A DNA stretch of 12,391 nucleotides, from the NCBI GenBank assembly GCA_964614375.1, contig CAZTLI010000124.1, positions 1 to 12,391 on the forward strand, read 5' to 3'. Origin of the DNA: CAZTLI01 sp964614375. Its GTDB lineage: Bacteria; Chloroflexota; Anaerolineae; Aggregatilineales; Phototrophicaceae. This document shows, in pieces, positions 7,391-12,391 of this stretch. A program made the position numbers and the translations under genes. How positions within the stretch are numbered: the first letter of the stretch is position 1; each line of letters opens with the position of its first letter. The notes under the pieces are model-generated. The model saw only the letters and a program-made list of their open reading frames with translations. It was not told the DNA's origin and made no database searches.

Positions 7391-7425
7391 CCCACCGCTA
7401 AAGAGCGCGTCTGCGCTGGGGTTTT
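7391..7425 (+). terminator. Weak terminator-like hairpin after the foldase gene
   Basis: AGCGC (7404-7408) pairs with GCGCT (7413-7417) around a four-base loop and is followed by GGGGTTTT (7418-7425). The G-run could pair with CCC at 7391-7393 to extend the structure across an internal loop. It starts 20 bases after the stop codon. It is weaker than the hairpin at 7461-7496 and may simply be a first, partial termination site. Confidence 0.35.
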
Positions 7426-7460
7426 ACGAGGCAGTCATCACCGACGTAGTGCTTTGTATT

Positions 7461-7496
7461 GACAGGCGTGGTCAACTGACTGCGCCTGTTTTCGTT
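7461..7496 (+). terminator. Intrinsic terminator between the foldase gene and the fhaA operon
   Basis: A 12-bp stem forms between 7462-7473 and 7478-7489, with two G-T pairs and an AACT tetraloop. Its GC-rich base (ACAGGCG with CGCCTGT) runs directly into TTTTCGTT (7489-7496). This is a standard Rho-independent terminator layout. It lies 77 bases after the foldase stop and before the predicted promoter at 7543, so it marks the border between two transcription units. Confidence 0.78.
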
Positions 7497-7542
7497 GTCC
7501 AACGTCCACCCACCGCTCACCCAACGCGCCTATAGATGTGGA

Positions 7543-7571
7543 TTGCCGCACACATAGGGGTGGGCTATAAT
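7543..7571 (+). promoter_or_regulatory. Predicted sigma70-type promoter overlapping the fhaA start codon
   Basis: TTGCCG (7543-7548, four of six to TTGACA) is followed after exactly 17 bases by a perfect TATAAT (7566-7571). The -10 box overlaps the ATG at 7570. Transcription would start at about 7578-7579, where the A at 7579 is the first base of an in-frame ATG (codon 4), so the mRNA could be leaderless. The terminator just upstream means a promoter is needed here, and this is the best match in 7497-7570. The alternative is that TATAAT is fortuitous and translation starts at 7570 using the SD-like AGGGGTGGG (7556-7564). Confidence 0.55.
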
Positions 7572-8349
7572 GCCAAACATGAATGATCAACACATCAACT
7601 GGCTAGAAAATCAACTTGAACGGCTTGTCGAAGGGGCATTTGCCTCCCTCTTCGGCAGAAAATTCCGCACGCAAGATGTTGCCCTGCAACTCGCACGCGC
7701 CATGCAAGACAACCTGCAATTGGTCGATAACGACCCGCGTCCATTGGCGCCGGACCAGTATAATATCTATCTCAATCCTGATATTCACGCCCAATTGATG
7801 GAAAGTCAACCCGCGCTCGCACAGAAATTTAGCGCCCATGTGGTTGATCTGGTGTCGCATGTGGGCTATCGGCTGACAAATACACCCCGCGTCAAATTCA
7901 TCGCTGACAAATCTCTGGACAGCGGCGCGCTGATTGTCCGCGCCCAGCATACCAATCGTCCCGAAAATAGCACTGCCGCGATGGAACGGGTTGAGATTCC
8001 TAAAGCACAGGCTAGCAATGGGCAAACCCAATTGCTTATCAACGGTCAACGGGCTGTCGCATTGACAAAGAATGTCATCAACATCGGGCGCGGCCTCGAT
8101 AACGACATCATCCTTGAAGATCAGTATGTCTCACGGCATCATGCCCAACTTCGATTGCGTTTTGGCGCCTATACCCTGTTCGACGTGCATAGCCAGAGCG
8201 GAACACAGGTGAATAATATCGCTGTCAAAGAACATCGTCTACAATCCGGCGATGTCATCCAGATCGGCAGCACACAATTGATATTTGTTGAAGACTCGCC
8301 CGAACCACCCCCCACTGGCTCAACCGAAGCCATCGAACCCCTCATCTAA
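7570..8349 (+). CDS. fhaA: FhaA-like protein: DUF3662 plus FHA domain
   Basis: This 259-residue cytoplasmic protein pairs an N-terminal DUF3662 (FhaA_N) domain, about 8-120 ('INWLENQLERLVEGAFASLF', 'DVALQLARAMQDN', 'APDQYNIYLNPD'), with a C-terminal FHA domain (about 165-240). FHA domains bind phosphothreonine peptides. The binding residues are present: Gly173-Arg174, Ser188-Arg189 with His191 (VSRHHA), and Asn216; the common NGT is SGT here (210-212). A polar linker (125-155) separates the domains. In mycobacteria FhaA reads Ser/Thr kinase phosphorylation in cell-wall synthesis, and its gene sits beside fhaB, rodA and pbpA, as here. The start is uncertain: ATG 7570 has an SD-like AGGGGTGGG upstream, while ATG 7579 (codon 4) would be leaderless from the predicted promoter. 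It is the first gene of the operon. The domain call is firm; the pathway role is by analogy. Confidence 0.9.
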   Translation: MPNMNDQHINWLENQLERLVEGAFASLFGRKFRTQDVALQLARAMQDNLQLVDNDPRPLAPDQYNIYLNPDIHAQLMESQPALAQKFSAHVVDLVSHVGYRLTNTPRVKFIADKSLDSGALIVRAQHTNRPENSTAAMERVEIPKAQASNGQTQLLINGQRAVALTKNVINIGRGLDNDIILEDQYVSRHHAQLRLRFGAYTLFDVHSQSGTQVNNIAVKEHRLQSGDVIQIGSTQLIFVEDSPEPPPTGSTEAIEPLI

Positions 8350-8366
8350 GTTGGGATTGCTGCCCT

Positions 8367-8810
8367 GTGACGACTGAAATCGCCTTATTCATCCTACGAG
8401 TGGCCTCTGGAGTGCTCTTATTTGGCATTCTCATCAGCCTGTTTTATGTCATCTGGCGTGATCAGCGCAATACCGTCGAACAACTCCAGGCGAGCCGAAG
8501 GAGTTATGGCAAGTTAGTCGCATTGACTGAAATTGACGGGAGTTATGCCAGAACGGGCGATACACATTCACTCTTGCCCATTACGAGTCTGGGGCGTTCA
8601 CCGACCAACACCATCATTCAGAACGATACCTTTGCCAGCAGTGAACATGCACTCATCACCCTTCGTAACGGTCAGTGGTGGCTGGAAGATCGTCAGAGTC
8701 GTAACGGAACGCTGCTCAATGGCGAACCTGTGCTCGAACCCATTATTATCACTGATGGAGACATTATCACAATCGGGAAGCTCAGTTATCAAATGGAATT
8801 AGATCGTTAA
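8367..8810 (+). CDS. fhaB: FhaB-like membrane-anchored FHA protein
   Basis: This 147-residue protein has one N-terminal membrane helix (about 6-30), then a basic, coiled segment (31-50) and a C-terminal FHA domain (about 70-143) facing the cytoplasm. Phosphothreonine-binding positions are conserved: Gly76-Arg77, Ser92 with His94 (SSEHA), and 'SRNGTLLNG' (111-119) with Asn113-Gly114-Thr115. Size and layout match FhaB/FipA of Actinobacteria, a kinase-regulated division protein encoded next to fhaA. Translation starts at GTG 8367, 17 bases after the fhaA stop, with only a weak GGG upstream, so it is probably coupled to fhaA. An upstream phosphorylation site for partner FHA binding, common in FhaB N-termini, may be the 'VALTEIDGS' region (51-59), but this is a guess. 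The symbol rests on architecture and context, not on proven orthology. Confidence 0.85.
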   Translation: MTTEIALFILRVASGVLLFGILISLFYVIWRDQRNTVEQLQASRRSYGKLVALTEIDGSYARTGDTHSLLPITSLGRSPTNTIIQNDTFASSEHALITLRNGQWWLEDRQSRNGTLLNGEPVLEPIIITDGDIITIGKLSYQMELDR

Positions 8811-8824
8811 TCAGGGGGCAAATT

Positions 8825-9616
8825 ATGGATTTAGGTTTACAGAATGCGCGCGTGCTGGTCACTGCCGCCAGTCAAGGCTTGGGCGCGGCAACAGCACGCC
8901 AATTCAGCCTAGAAGAAGCTCACGTCGTCATCAACAGCCGCAACCTCGAAAAATTACAGGATGTGGCAGCGACCATCAACAGCGATAGTGGCAGTCCCGT
9001 ATTCACGCTCGCGGGCGATGTCTCTGACCGCGCAACAGCCGAACGAATCGTCAAAAACAGTGCGGAGATGATGGGCGGTCTTGATATTCTCGTGACCAAC
9101 GCTGGCGGCCCGCCAGCAGGCGTCTTCGATGATTTTGATGTGACCGTCTGGGAAGAGGCCACGCGCCTGATCATTCTCAGCACAGTCAGTTTAATAAAAG
9201 CGGCGCTGCCCTACCTGCGTGAATCAACCCGTCCAGCGATTTTGGCGATTGTGTCGATTGCTGCGAAACAACCCAATCCCAATCTTACACTCTCGAATAC
9301 GCTCCGCCCAGCCGTCGTCGGATTAACAAAAACCTTATCTCAAGAATTGGGGCCAGAGGGTATCCGGGTCAACAGTATTCTGCCCGGCATCACCGATACC
9401 GAGCGGGTTCAGCACCTGATGCAAGCCCGGGCAGACAAAAATCACACCTCGGCTGAAGAGGAATACGAAAAAGCGGCAAACAGTATTCCACTGAGACGAA
9501 TCGGCAAACCCGAAGAATTTGCCAATGCTGCGGTGTTTCTGTGTAGTCCAGCAGCCAGCTTCATCAACGGCGTCGCACTCGGCGTAGACGGCGGTGCTAC
9601 ACTCGCCACATTATGA
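8825..9616 (+). CDS. Atypical short-chain dehydrogenase/reductase lacking the canonical Tyr/Lys
   Basis: This 263-residue Rossmann-fold SDR resembles FabG-type 3-oxoacyl-ACP reductases. The nucleotide loop is 'VTAASQGLG' (12-20), with Ala in place of the usual TGxxxGxG first Gly. 'NSRN' (37-40) follows beta-2 and suggests NADP(H). 'AGDVSD' (63-68), 'TNAGG' (91-95), Ser144 and 'RVNSILPG' (181-188) are in place. Where YxxxK should be, the sequence reads 'LSNTLRPAVVGLTK' (156-169): aligning 'VGLTK' with FabG 'IGFTK' puts Ser157 at Tyr and Arg161 at Lys. A BKR-like SDR subgroup without a perfect catalytic tetrad is known, so this is probably a real subfamily and not a decayed gene. AGGGGG (8813-8818) lies six bases before the ATG, 14 bases after fhaB. 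Substrate unknown; its place inside a cell-wall operon is unexplained. Confidence 0.88.
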   Translation: MDLGLQNARVLVTAASQGLGAATARQFSLEEAHVVINSRNLEKLQDVAATINSDSGSPVFTLAGDVSDRATAERIVKNSAEMMGGLDILVTNAGGPPAGVFDDFDVTVWEEATRLIILSTVSLIKAALPYLRESTRPAILAIVSIAAKQPNPNLTLSNTLRPAVVGLTKTLSQELGPEGIRVNSILPGITDTERVQHLMQARADKNHTSAEEEYEKAANSIPLRRIGKPEEFANAAVFLCSPAASFINGVALGVDGGATLATL

Positions 9617-9644
9617 TTTTTCTTAAAATTAGGAGGCTTATGTC

Positions 9645-10520
9645 ATGACTGAACAAGTTGCGATTGGCGTCATTGGCGGGTCTGGTCTGTATGCCATGCC
9701 AGAAATCACCGACGTGACCACACATCAAATCGACACGCCGTTCGGCAAACCGAGTGGGGACATTCGTATCGGGACACTGCGCGGCAAACGAGTCGCCTTC
9801 TTGCCACGTCACGGAGAAGGCCATATCTACACGCCGAGCGAAGTGCCCTATCAGGCTAATATCTTCGCGCTAAAGTCTTTAGGTGTGCGTTTTATCATCG
9901 CGGTCAATGCTACCGGGTCACTCCGCGAAGACTATGAACCGGGACATATCGTCATCCCCGACCAACTCTTCGACTACACGACCGGTCAGCGTCCACGCAC
10001 ATTTTTCGGGGAGGGGTTGGTCGCCCATATTTCCGTCGCTGATCCATTTTGCGAAGAAATGCGCGAACTACTGGCAAAAGCAGTACAGGCCTGTGATGGT
10101 ATGGTGCATCGGCGGGGCACGTTGATAGTCGAAGAAGGCCCCCGCTTCGCGACGAAAGCCGAAAGCAAGGTCTTTCGGAGTTGGGGCTTTGACCTCATCG
10201 GCATGACCACTTGCCCGGAAGCCTTCCTCGCGCTAGAAGCGGAAATCGCTTTCGCATCCATGGCGCACATCACCGATTATGATGTCTGGCATGAGAGTGA
10301 AGCGCCGGTCACTGTCGAAATGGTCATCAAAACCATGACGCGCAATCTCAAACTGGCGCAAGAGGCGATTGCATGGGCAGTTGAAAATCTCGATACCAGC
10401 GCCACCTATGGCTGCCATACAGCGCTTGATGGTGCAATCCAAACCAGTAAAGACAAAATCAGCCGGGATGCCTTAAAGAAGCTAAAACCCCTTGTCGGGC
10501 GCGCATTAGGATTGTCATAG
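9645..10520 (+). CDS. mtnP: S-methyl-5'-thioadenosine phosphorylase
   Basis: MtnP phosphorolyses 5'-methylthioadenosine, a by-product of polyamine synthesis and other SAM-consuming reactions, to adenine and methylthioribose-1-phosphate, the entry to methionine salvage. The 291-residue protein matches the trimeric purine nucleoside phosphorylase family throughout: 'GVIGGSGLY' (8-16), phosphate-site 'LPRHGEGH' (53-60), 'NATGSLRE' (88-95), 'EEGPRFATKAES' (163-174), 'IGMTTCPEA' (185-193) and 'HITDYDVWH' (208-216). The TDYD Asp pair (211 and 213) reads the adenine amino group and favours MTA phosphorylase over guanosine/inosine PNP, which has Asn there. A full AGGAGG (9631-9636) lies eight bases before the ATG, the best Shine-Dalgarno site in the window, so it is probably well translated. 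No other methionine-salvage gene is present, so its link to the neighbours is not evident. Confidence 0.93.
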   Translation: MTEQVAIGVIGGSGLYAMPEITDVTTHQIDTPFGKPSGDIRIGTLRGKRVAFLPRHGEGHIYTPSEVPYQANIFALKSLGVRFIIAVNATGSLREDYEPGHIVIPDQLFDYTTGQRPRTFFGEGLVAHISVADPFCEEMRELLAKAVQACDGMVHRRGTLIVEEGPRFATKAESKVFRSWGFDLIGMTTCPEAFLALEAEIAFASMAHITDYDVWHESEAPVTVEMVIKTMTRNLKLAQEAIAWAVENLDTSATYGCHTALDGAIQTSKDKISRDALKKLKPLVGRALGLS

Positions 10521-10546
10521 CAGAAGGCGAAGCACGTATCAATAGC

Positions 10547-11836
10547 GTGGATTATCTCCCTGAATCATATAGCCTCATTTCGCGCCGGGAACGACTGCTG
10601 CTGTTATTAATTGGCGTGTTTCTGGCAGTGAATACACTGGCATTGAACCTCACCCGCATAGACGCAGGGATTTTCCATTGGCTGCCGTTTATGGGCTGGG
10701 TCGTGTGTGCTGGCGTGGGTAATTACGTACTCAATCGCCACTTGCCCGCGCGTGATGCGTTGCTGTTTCCGCTGGTGATGCTGCTCAGTGGGTGGGGATT
10801 GGTCATCATTGATCGGCTCGCGCCGAATTTCGCTGACCGTCAGGGTGTGTGGCTAATATTATCCGTGGGGGCCATGCTCATCGTCGCTATTTTCCCGCAC
10901 GCACTTCACTGGCTGCGAAATTATCGCTATATTTTGCTCGTGATAGGTCTGGCACTGCTTGTCAGCACGATTCTCTTGGGGCAAAATCCGTCTGGACAGG
11001 AAGGCGCGCCACAATTGTGGTTGGGTATTGCTGGCATCTATTTTCAACCCTCAGAAGCGCTCAAAATCATACTGGTCGCATTTCTTGCCAGTTATCTCGG
11101 CGAACAAGTGCCGGCCCTGCGCGCCGCCGGACTCAAGCCCAGCGAGCAACCCTTTTCATTGTCACCGCGAATCGTGGGGCCAATTTTGCTGATGTGGGGT
11201 TTATCTGTCGTGATTCTCATCTGGCAGCGCGACTTGGGCACGGCGATTCTGTTTTTTATCGTGTTCATGATATTGCTCTATGTCGCCAGCGGTTACACCC
11301 GCATTTTGTTGAGCGGGGCGTTATTGGTCATCGTTGCCGCTGTTGTCGCCTATTCTCTCTTTAGCGTCGTGCAACTTCGCATCGACATCTGGTTGAATCC
11401 CTGGCCCGAAGCCGATGGACGCGCCTATCAAATCGTACAGAGTTTGATGGCATTTGCATCGGGCAGTGTTTTCGGTCAGGGTATCACACAAGGGTCGCCG
11501 ACCTATATCCCGGTGGTGCATTCGGATTTTGTGTTCGCGGCGTTGGCTGAAGAATGGGGCTTGTCAGGGGCAATCACCATCATCGCGGCTCTAGCGTTGT
11601 ATGTCATGCGCGGATTACGGATTGCCGTGCAGCAGCGCGCCCCCTTCTATGCGCTGCTTGCGGTTGGTCTAAGCACTGTCATCGGCATTCAAAGCCTGCT
11701 GATTATGGGCGGCGTACTCAAAGTCTTCCCCCTGACCGGCGTCACGCTGCCATTCATCAGTTATGGCGGCAGCTCGCTGCTGATGAGCTTCATCATTACC
11801 GGGCTGCTGCTGCGCCTGTCTGCGGGAGAGCGTTGA
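10547..11836 (+). CDS. rodA: SEDS-family peptidoglycan glycosyltransferase (RodA/FtsW)
   Basis: This 429-residue polytopic protein of the SEDS family polymerises lipid II into glycan strands together with a class B PBP. About 10-12 membrane helices are seen, the first at 17-34. Family signatures: 'QPSEALK' (167-173), 'WQRDLGTAILFF' (226-237), 'WLNPWPEADGRAYQIVQSLMAF' region (282-303), 'VFGQGI' (308-313), 'HSDFVFAALAEEWG' (325-338) and 'FPLTGVTLPFISYGGSS' (394-410). In the fourth outer loop, where FtsW/RodA usually read 'NPWxDPxGxxYQ' with an essential Asp, this protein has Glu288 in the aligned place and Asp290 two further on. GTG 10547 is the first sensible start, 26 bases after mtnP, with a weak GAAGG upstream. 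The stop overlaps the next ATG (TGATG), so SEDS and PBP are coupled. RodA is preferred over FtsW by the fhaA/fhaB/PBP context, but this is not decisive. Confidence 0.9.
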   Translation: MDYLPESYSLISRRERLLLLLIGVFLAVNTLALNLTRIDAGIFHWLPFMGWVVCAGVGNYVLNRHLPARDALLFPLVMLLSGWGLVIIDRLAPNFADRQGVWLILSVGAMLIVAIFPHALHWLRNYRYILLVIGLALLVSTILLGQNPSGQEGAPQLWLGIAGIYFQPSEALKIILVAFLASYLGEQVPALRAAGLKPSEQPFSLSPRIVGPILLMWGLSVVILIWQRDLGTAILFFIVFMILLYVASGYTRILLSGALLVIVAAVVAYSLFSVVQLRIDIWLNPWPEADGRAYQIVQSLMAFASGSVFGQGITQGSPTYIPVVHSDFVFAALAEEWGLSGAITIIAALALYVMRGLRIAVQQRAPFYALLAVGLSTVIGIQSLLIMGGVLKVFPLTGVTLPFISYGGSSLLMSFIITGLLLRLSAGER

Positions 11837-12391
11837 TGCAGTTCACGAGCGAAATCAACCGCGTGCTCATCGCCATACTCATTGTATTTGGCATGATTGC
11901 CGCTGCTGCTTTCTACTGGACTGTCGCAGGGCCAGACAGTCTACTCGACCGCGAAGACAATCCGCGTCTGGTCGAGGCAGAAGCAGCCATCATGCGCGGT
12001 GATATTCGTGATCGTCATGATCGTATATTGGTCGAATCAGTTCCGCGTGAAGATGGCCTGAATCGCACATACCATTATCCCGAAATGTTTAGTGCATTGG
12101 GTTATTTTAGTCTGCGTTATGGCGTCGGTGGCGCAGAGGCAGCTTACGATACGATTCTACGCGGTGACGACCTGCCCGAAGACATCACACAAACGCTGCT
12201 CCATCAGCCACAAGTTGGCTCGGACATTCAAGTCACGTTCAATTTAGAAGTGCAGGCGGAAGTCTTTGCTGCAATGGATGGTCAGCAGGGCGCGGCGGTG
12301 GTGCTGTCTGTGCCGCGTGGAGAAGTCATTTCGATGGTCAGCCTCCCAACGTATGATCCGAACGTTCTCGATGACGAATGGGACAATTTGC
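11836..12391 (+). CDS. Class B penicillin-binding protein, N-terminal part (runs off the window)
   Basis: This is the start of a peptidoglycan transpeptidase, the partner of the preceding SEDS protein; 185 residues are visible. It has a short cytoplasmic N-terminus, one membrane helix (about 9-30), then the pedestal/dimerisation region beginning with 'RGDIRDRHDRILVES' (54-68), equivalent to the class B RGxIxDRxGxxLA motif. Next are 'TFNLEVQAEVFAAM' (134-147) and 'GAAVVLSVPRGEVISMVSLPTYDPN' (152-176), the usual run-in to the transpeptidase domain. The catalytic SxxK, SxN and KTG boxes would lie beyond 12391. The ATG at 11836 shares its A with the TGA of rodA. PbpA (actinobacterial type) is the likely match by gene order; FtsI cannot be excluded from this part. 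Confidence 0.9.
   Translation, partial: MQFTSEINRVLIAILIVFGMIAAAAFYWTVAGPDSLLDREDNPRLVEAEAAIMRGDIRDRHDRILVESVPREDGLNRTYHYPEMFSALGYFSLRYGVGGAEAAYDTILRGDDLPEDITQTLLHQPQVGSDIQVTFNLEVQAEVFAAMDGQQGAAVVLSVPRGEVISMVSLPTYDPNVLDDEWDNL

Noticed and set aside
7459..7487. TTGACA at 7459-7464 as a perfect -35 box
   Set aside because: The bases 16-18 positions downstream (around 7482-7487, GCGCCT) do not resemble a -10 box, and the motif lies in the base of the terminator stem.
7391..7517. Direct repeat CCCACCGCT at 7391-7399 and 7509-7517
   Set aside because: It is nine bases in a C-rich spacer, with no third copy and no pairing partner; chance is the simplest reading.
7531..7536. TATAGA as a -10 box for the fhaA operon
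   Set aside because: There is no -35-like hexamer 16-18 bases upstream (the region is ACCCAC-like); the TTGCCG/TATAAT pair at 7543-7571 is better.
9590..9622. Terminator between the SDR gene and mtnP (GGCG/CGCC followed by TTTTT)
   Set aside because: The stem has only four to five pairs and is separated from the T-run; the short gap suggests read-through in one operon.

Overview
The window carries eleven protein-coding genes, all on the + strand and tightly packed. The first and last run off the ends. There are no RNA genes, insertion sequences, CRISPR arrays or phage genes, and no gene-free stretch longer than 185 bases. The content points to a bacterium of the Chloroflexota, probably Anaerolineae-like. 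The evidence is a DUF3662-FHA (FhaA-type) protein with an FhaB-like partner beside RodA and a class B PBP, a large YfhO-type membrane protein, and a surface-exposed foldase with a Thr/Pro 'TPTPT' linker. This assignment is inferred from protein style and gene order, not from a marker alignment.

Region 1 (1-4639) is the end of a cell-surface polysaccharide operon. It holds a GT4-type glycosyltransferase, a YfhO-family polytopic membrane protein and an O-antigen ligase/polymerase-like membrane protein. The three reading frames overlap end to start (GTGA overlap at 907-910, 14-base overlap at 3143-3156), so they are probably translationally coupled.

Region 2 (4640-5919) is the widespread ribosomal/replication operon rpsF-ssb-rpsR. 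Its 100-base leader can fold into a closing stem, a bulge containing CCG and a hairpin, which resembles the S6:S18 autoregulatory motif. The usual fourth gene, rplI, is absent. A perfect 10-bp hairpin follows rpsR.

Region 3 (6017-7496) is a membrane-anchored PpiC-type peptidyl-prolyl isomerase/foldase with a 60-residue low-complexity linker. It ends at a good intrinsic terminator.

Region 4 (7543-12391) starts from a strong-looking promoter whose TATAAT overlaps the first start codon. It reads fhaA-like, fhaB-like, an atypical SDR, S-methyl-5'-thioadenosine phosphorylase (mtnP), a SEDS glycosyltransferase (RodA/FtsW) and a class B penicillin-binding protein. The order matches the actinobacterial fhaA-fhaB-pstP-rodA-pbpA-pknA-pknB growth/division locus, with SDR plus mtnP in the place of the phosphatase gene. 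The expected joint job is phosphothreonine-regulated peptidoglycan synthesis. A PknB-type kinase would be expected outside the window.

Most of the window is ordinary core genome. I found no clearly new system. The most interesting signals are the Actinobacteria-like cell-wall cluster with inserted metabolic genes, the rpsF leader RNA, the promoter/start-codon overlap at fhaA, and three enzymes whose expected catalytic residues look substituted or shifted (SDR, O-antigen ligase-like, SEDS).
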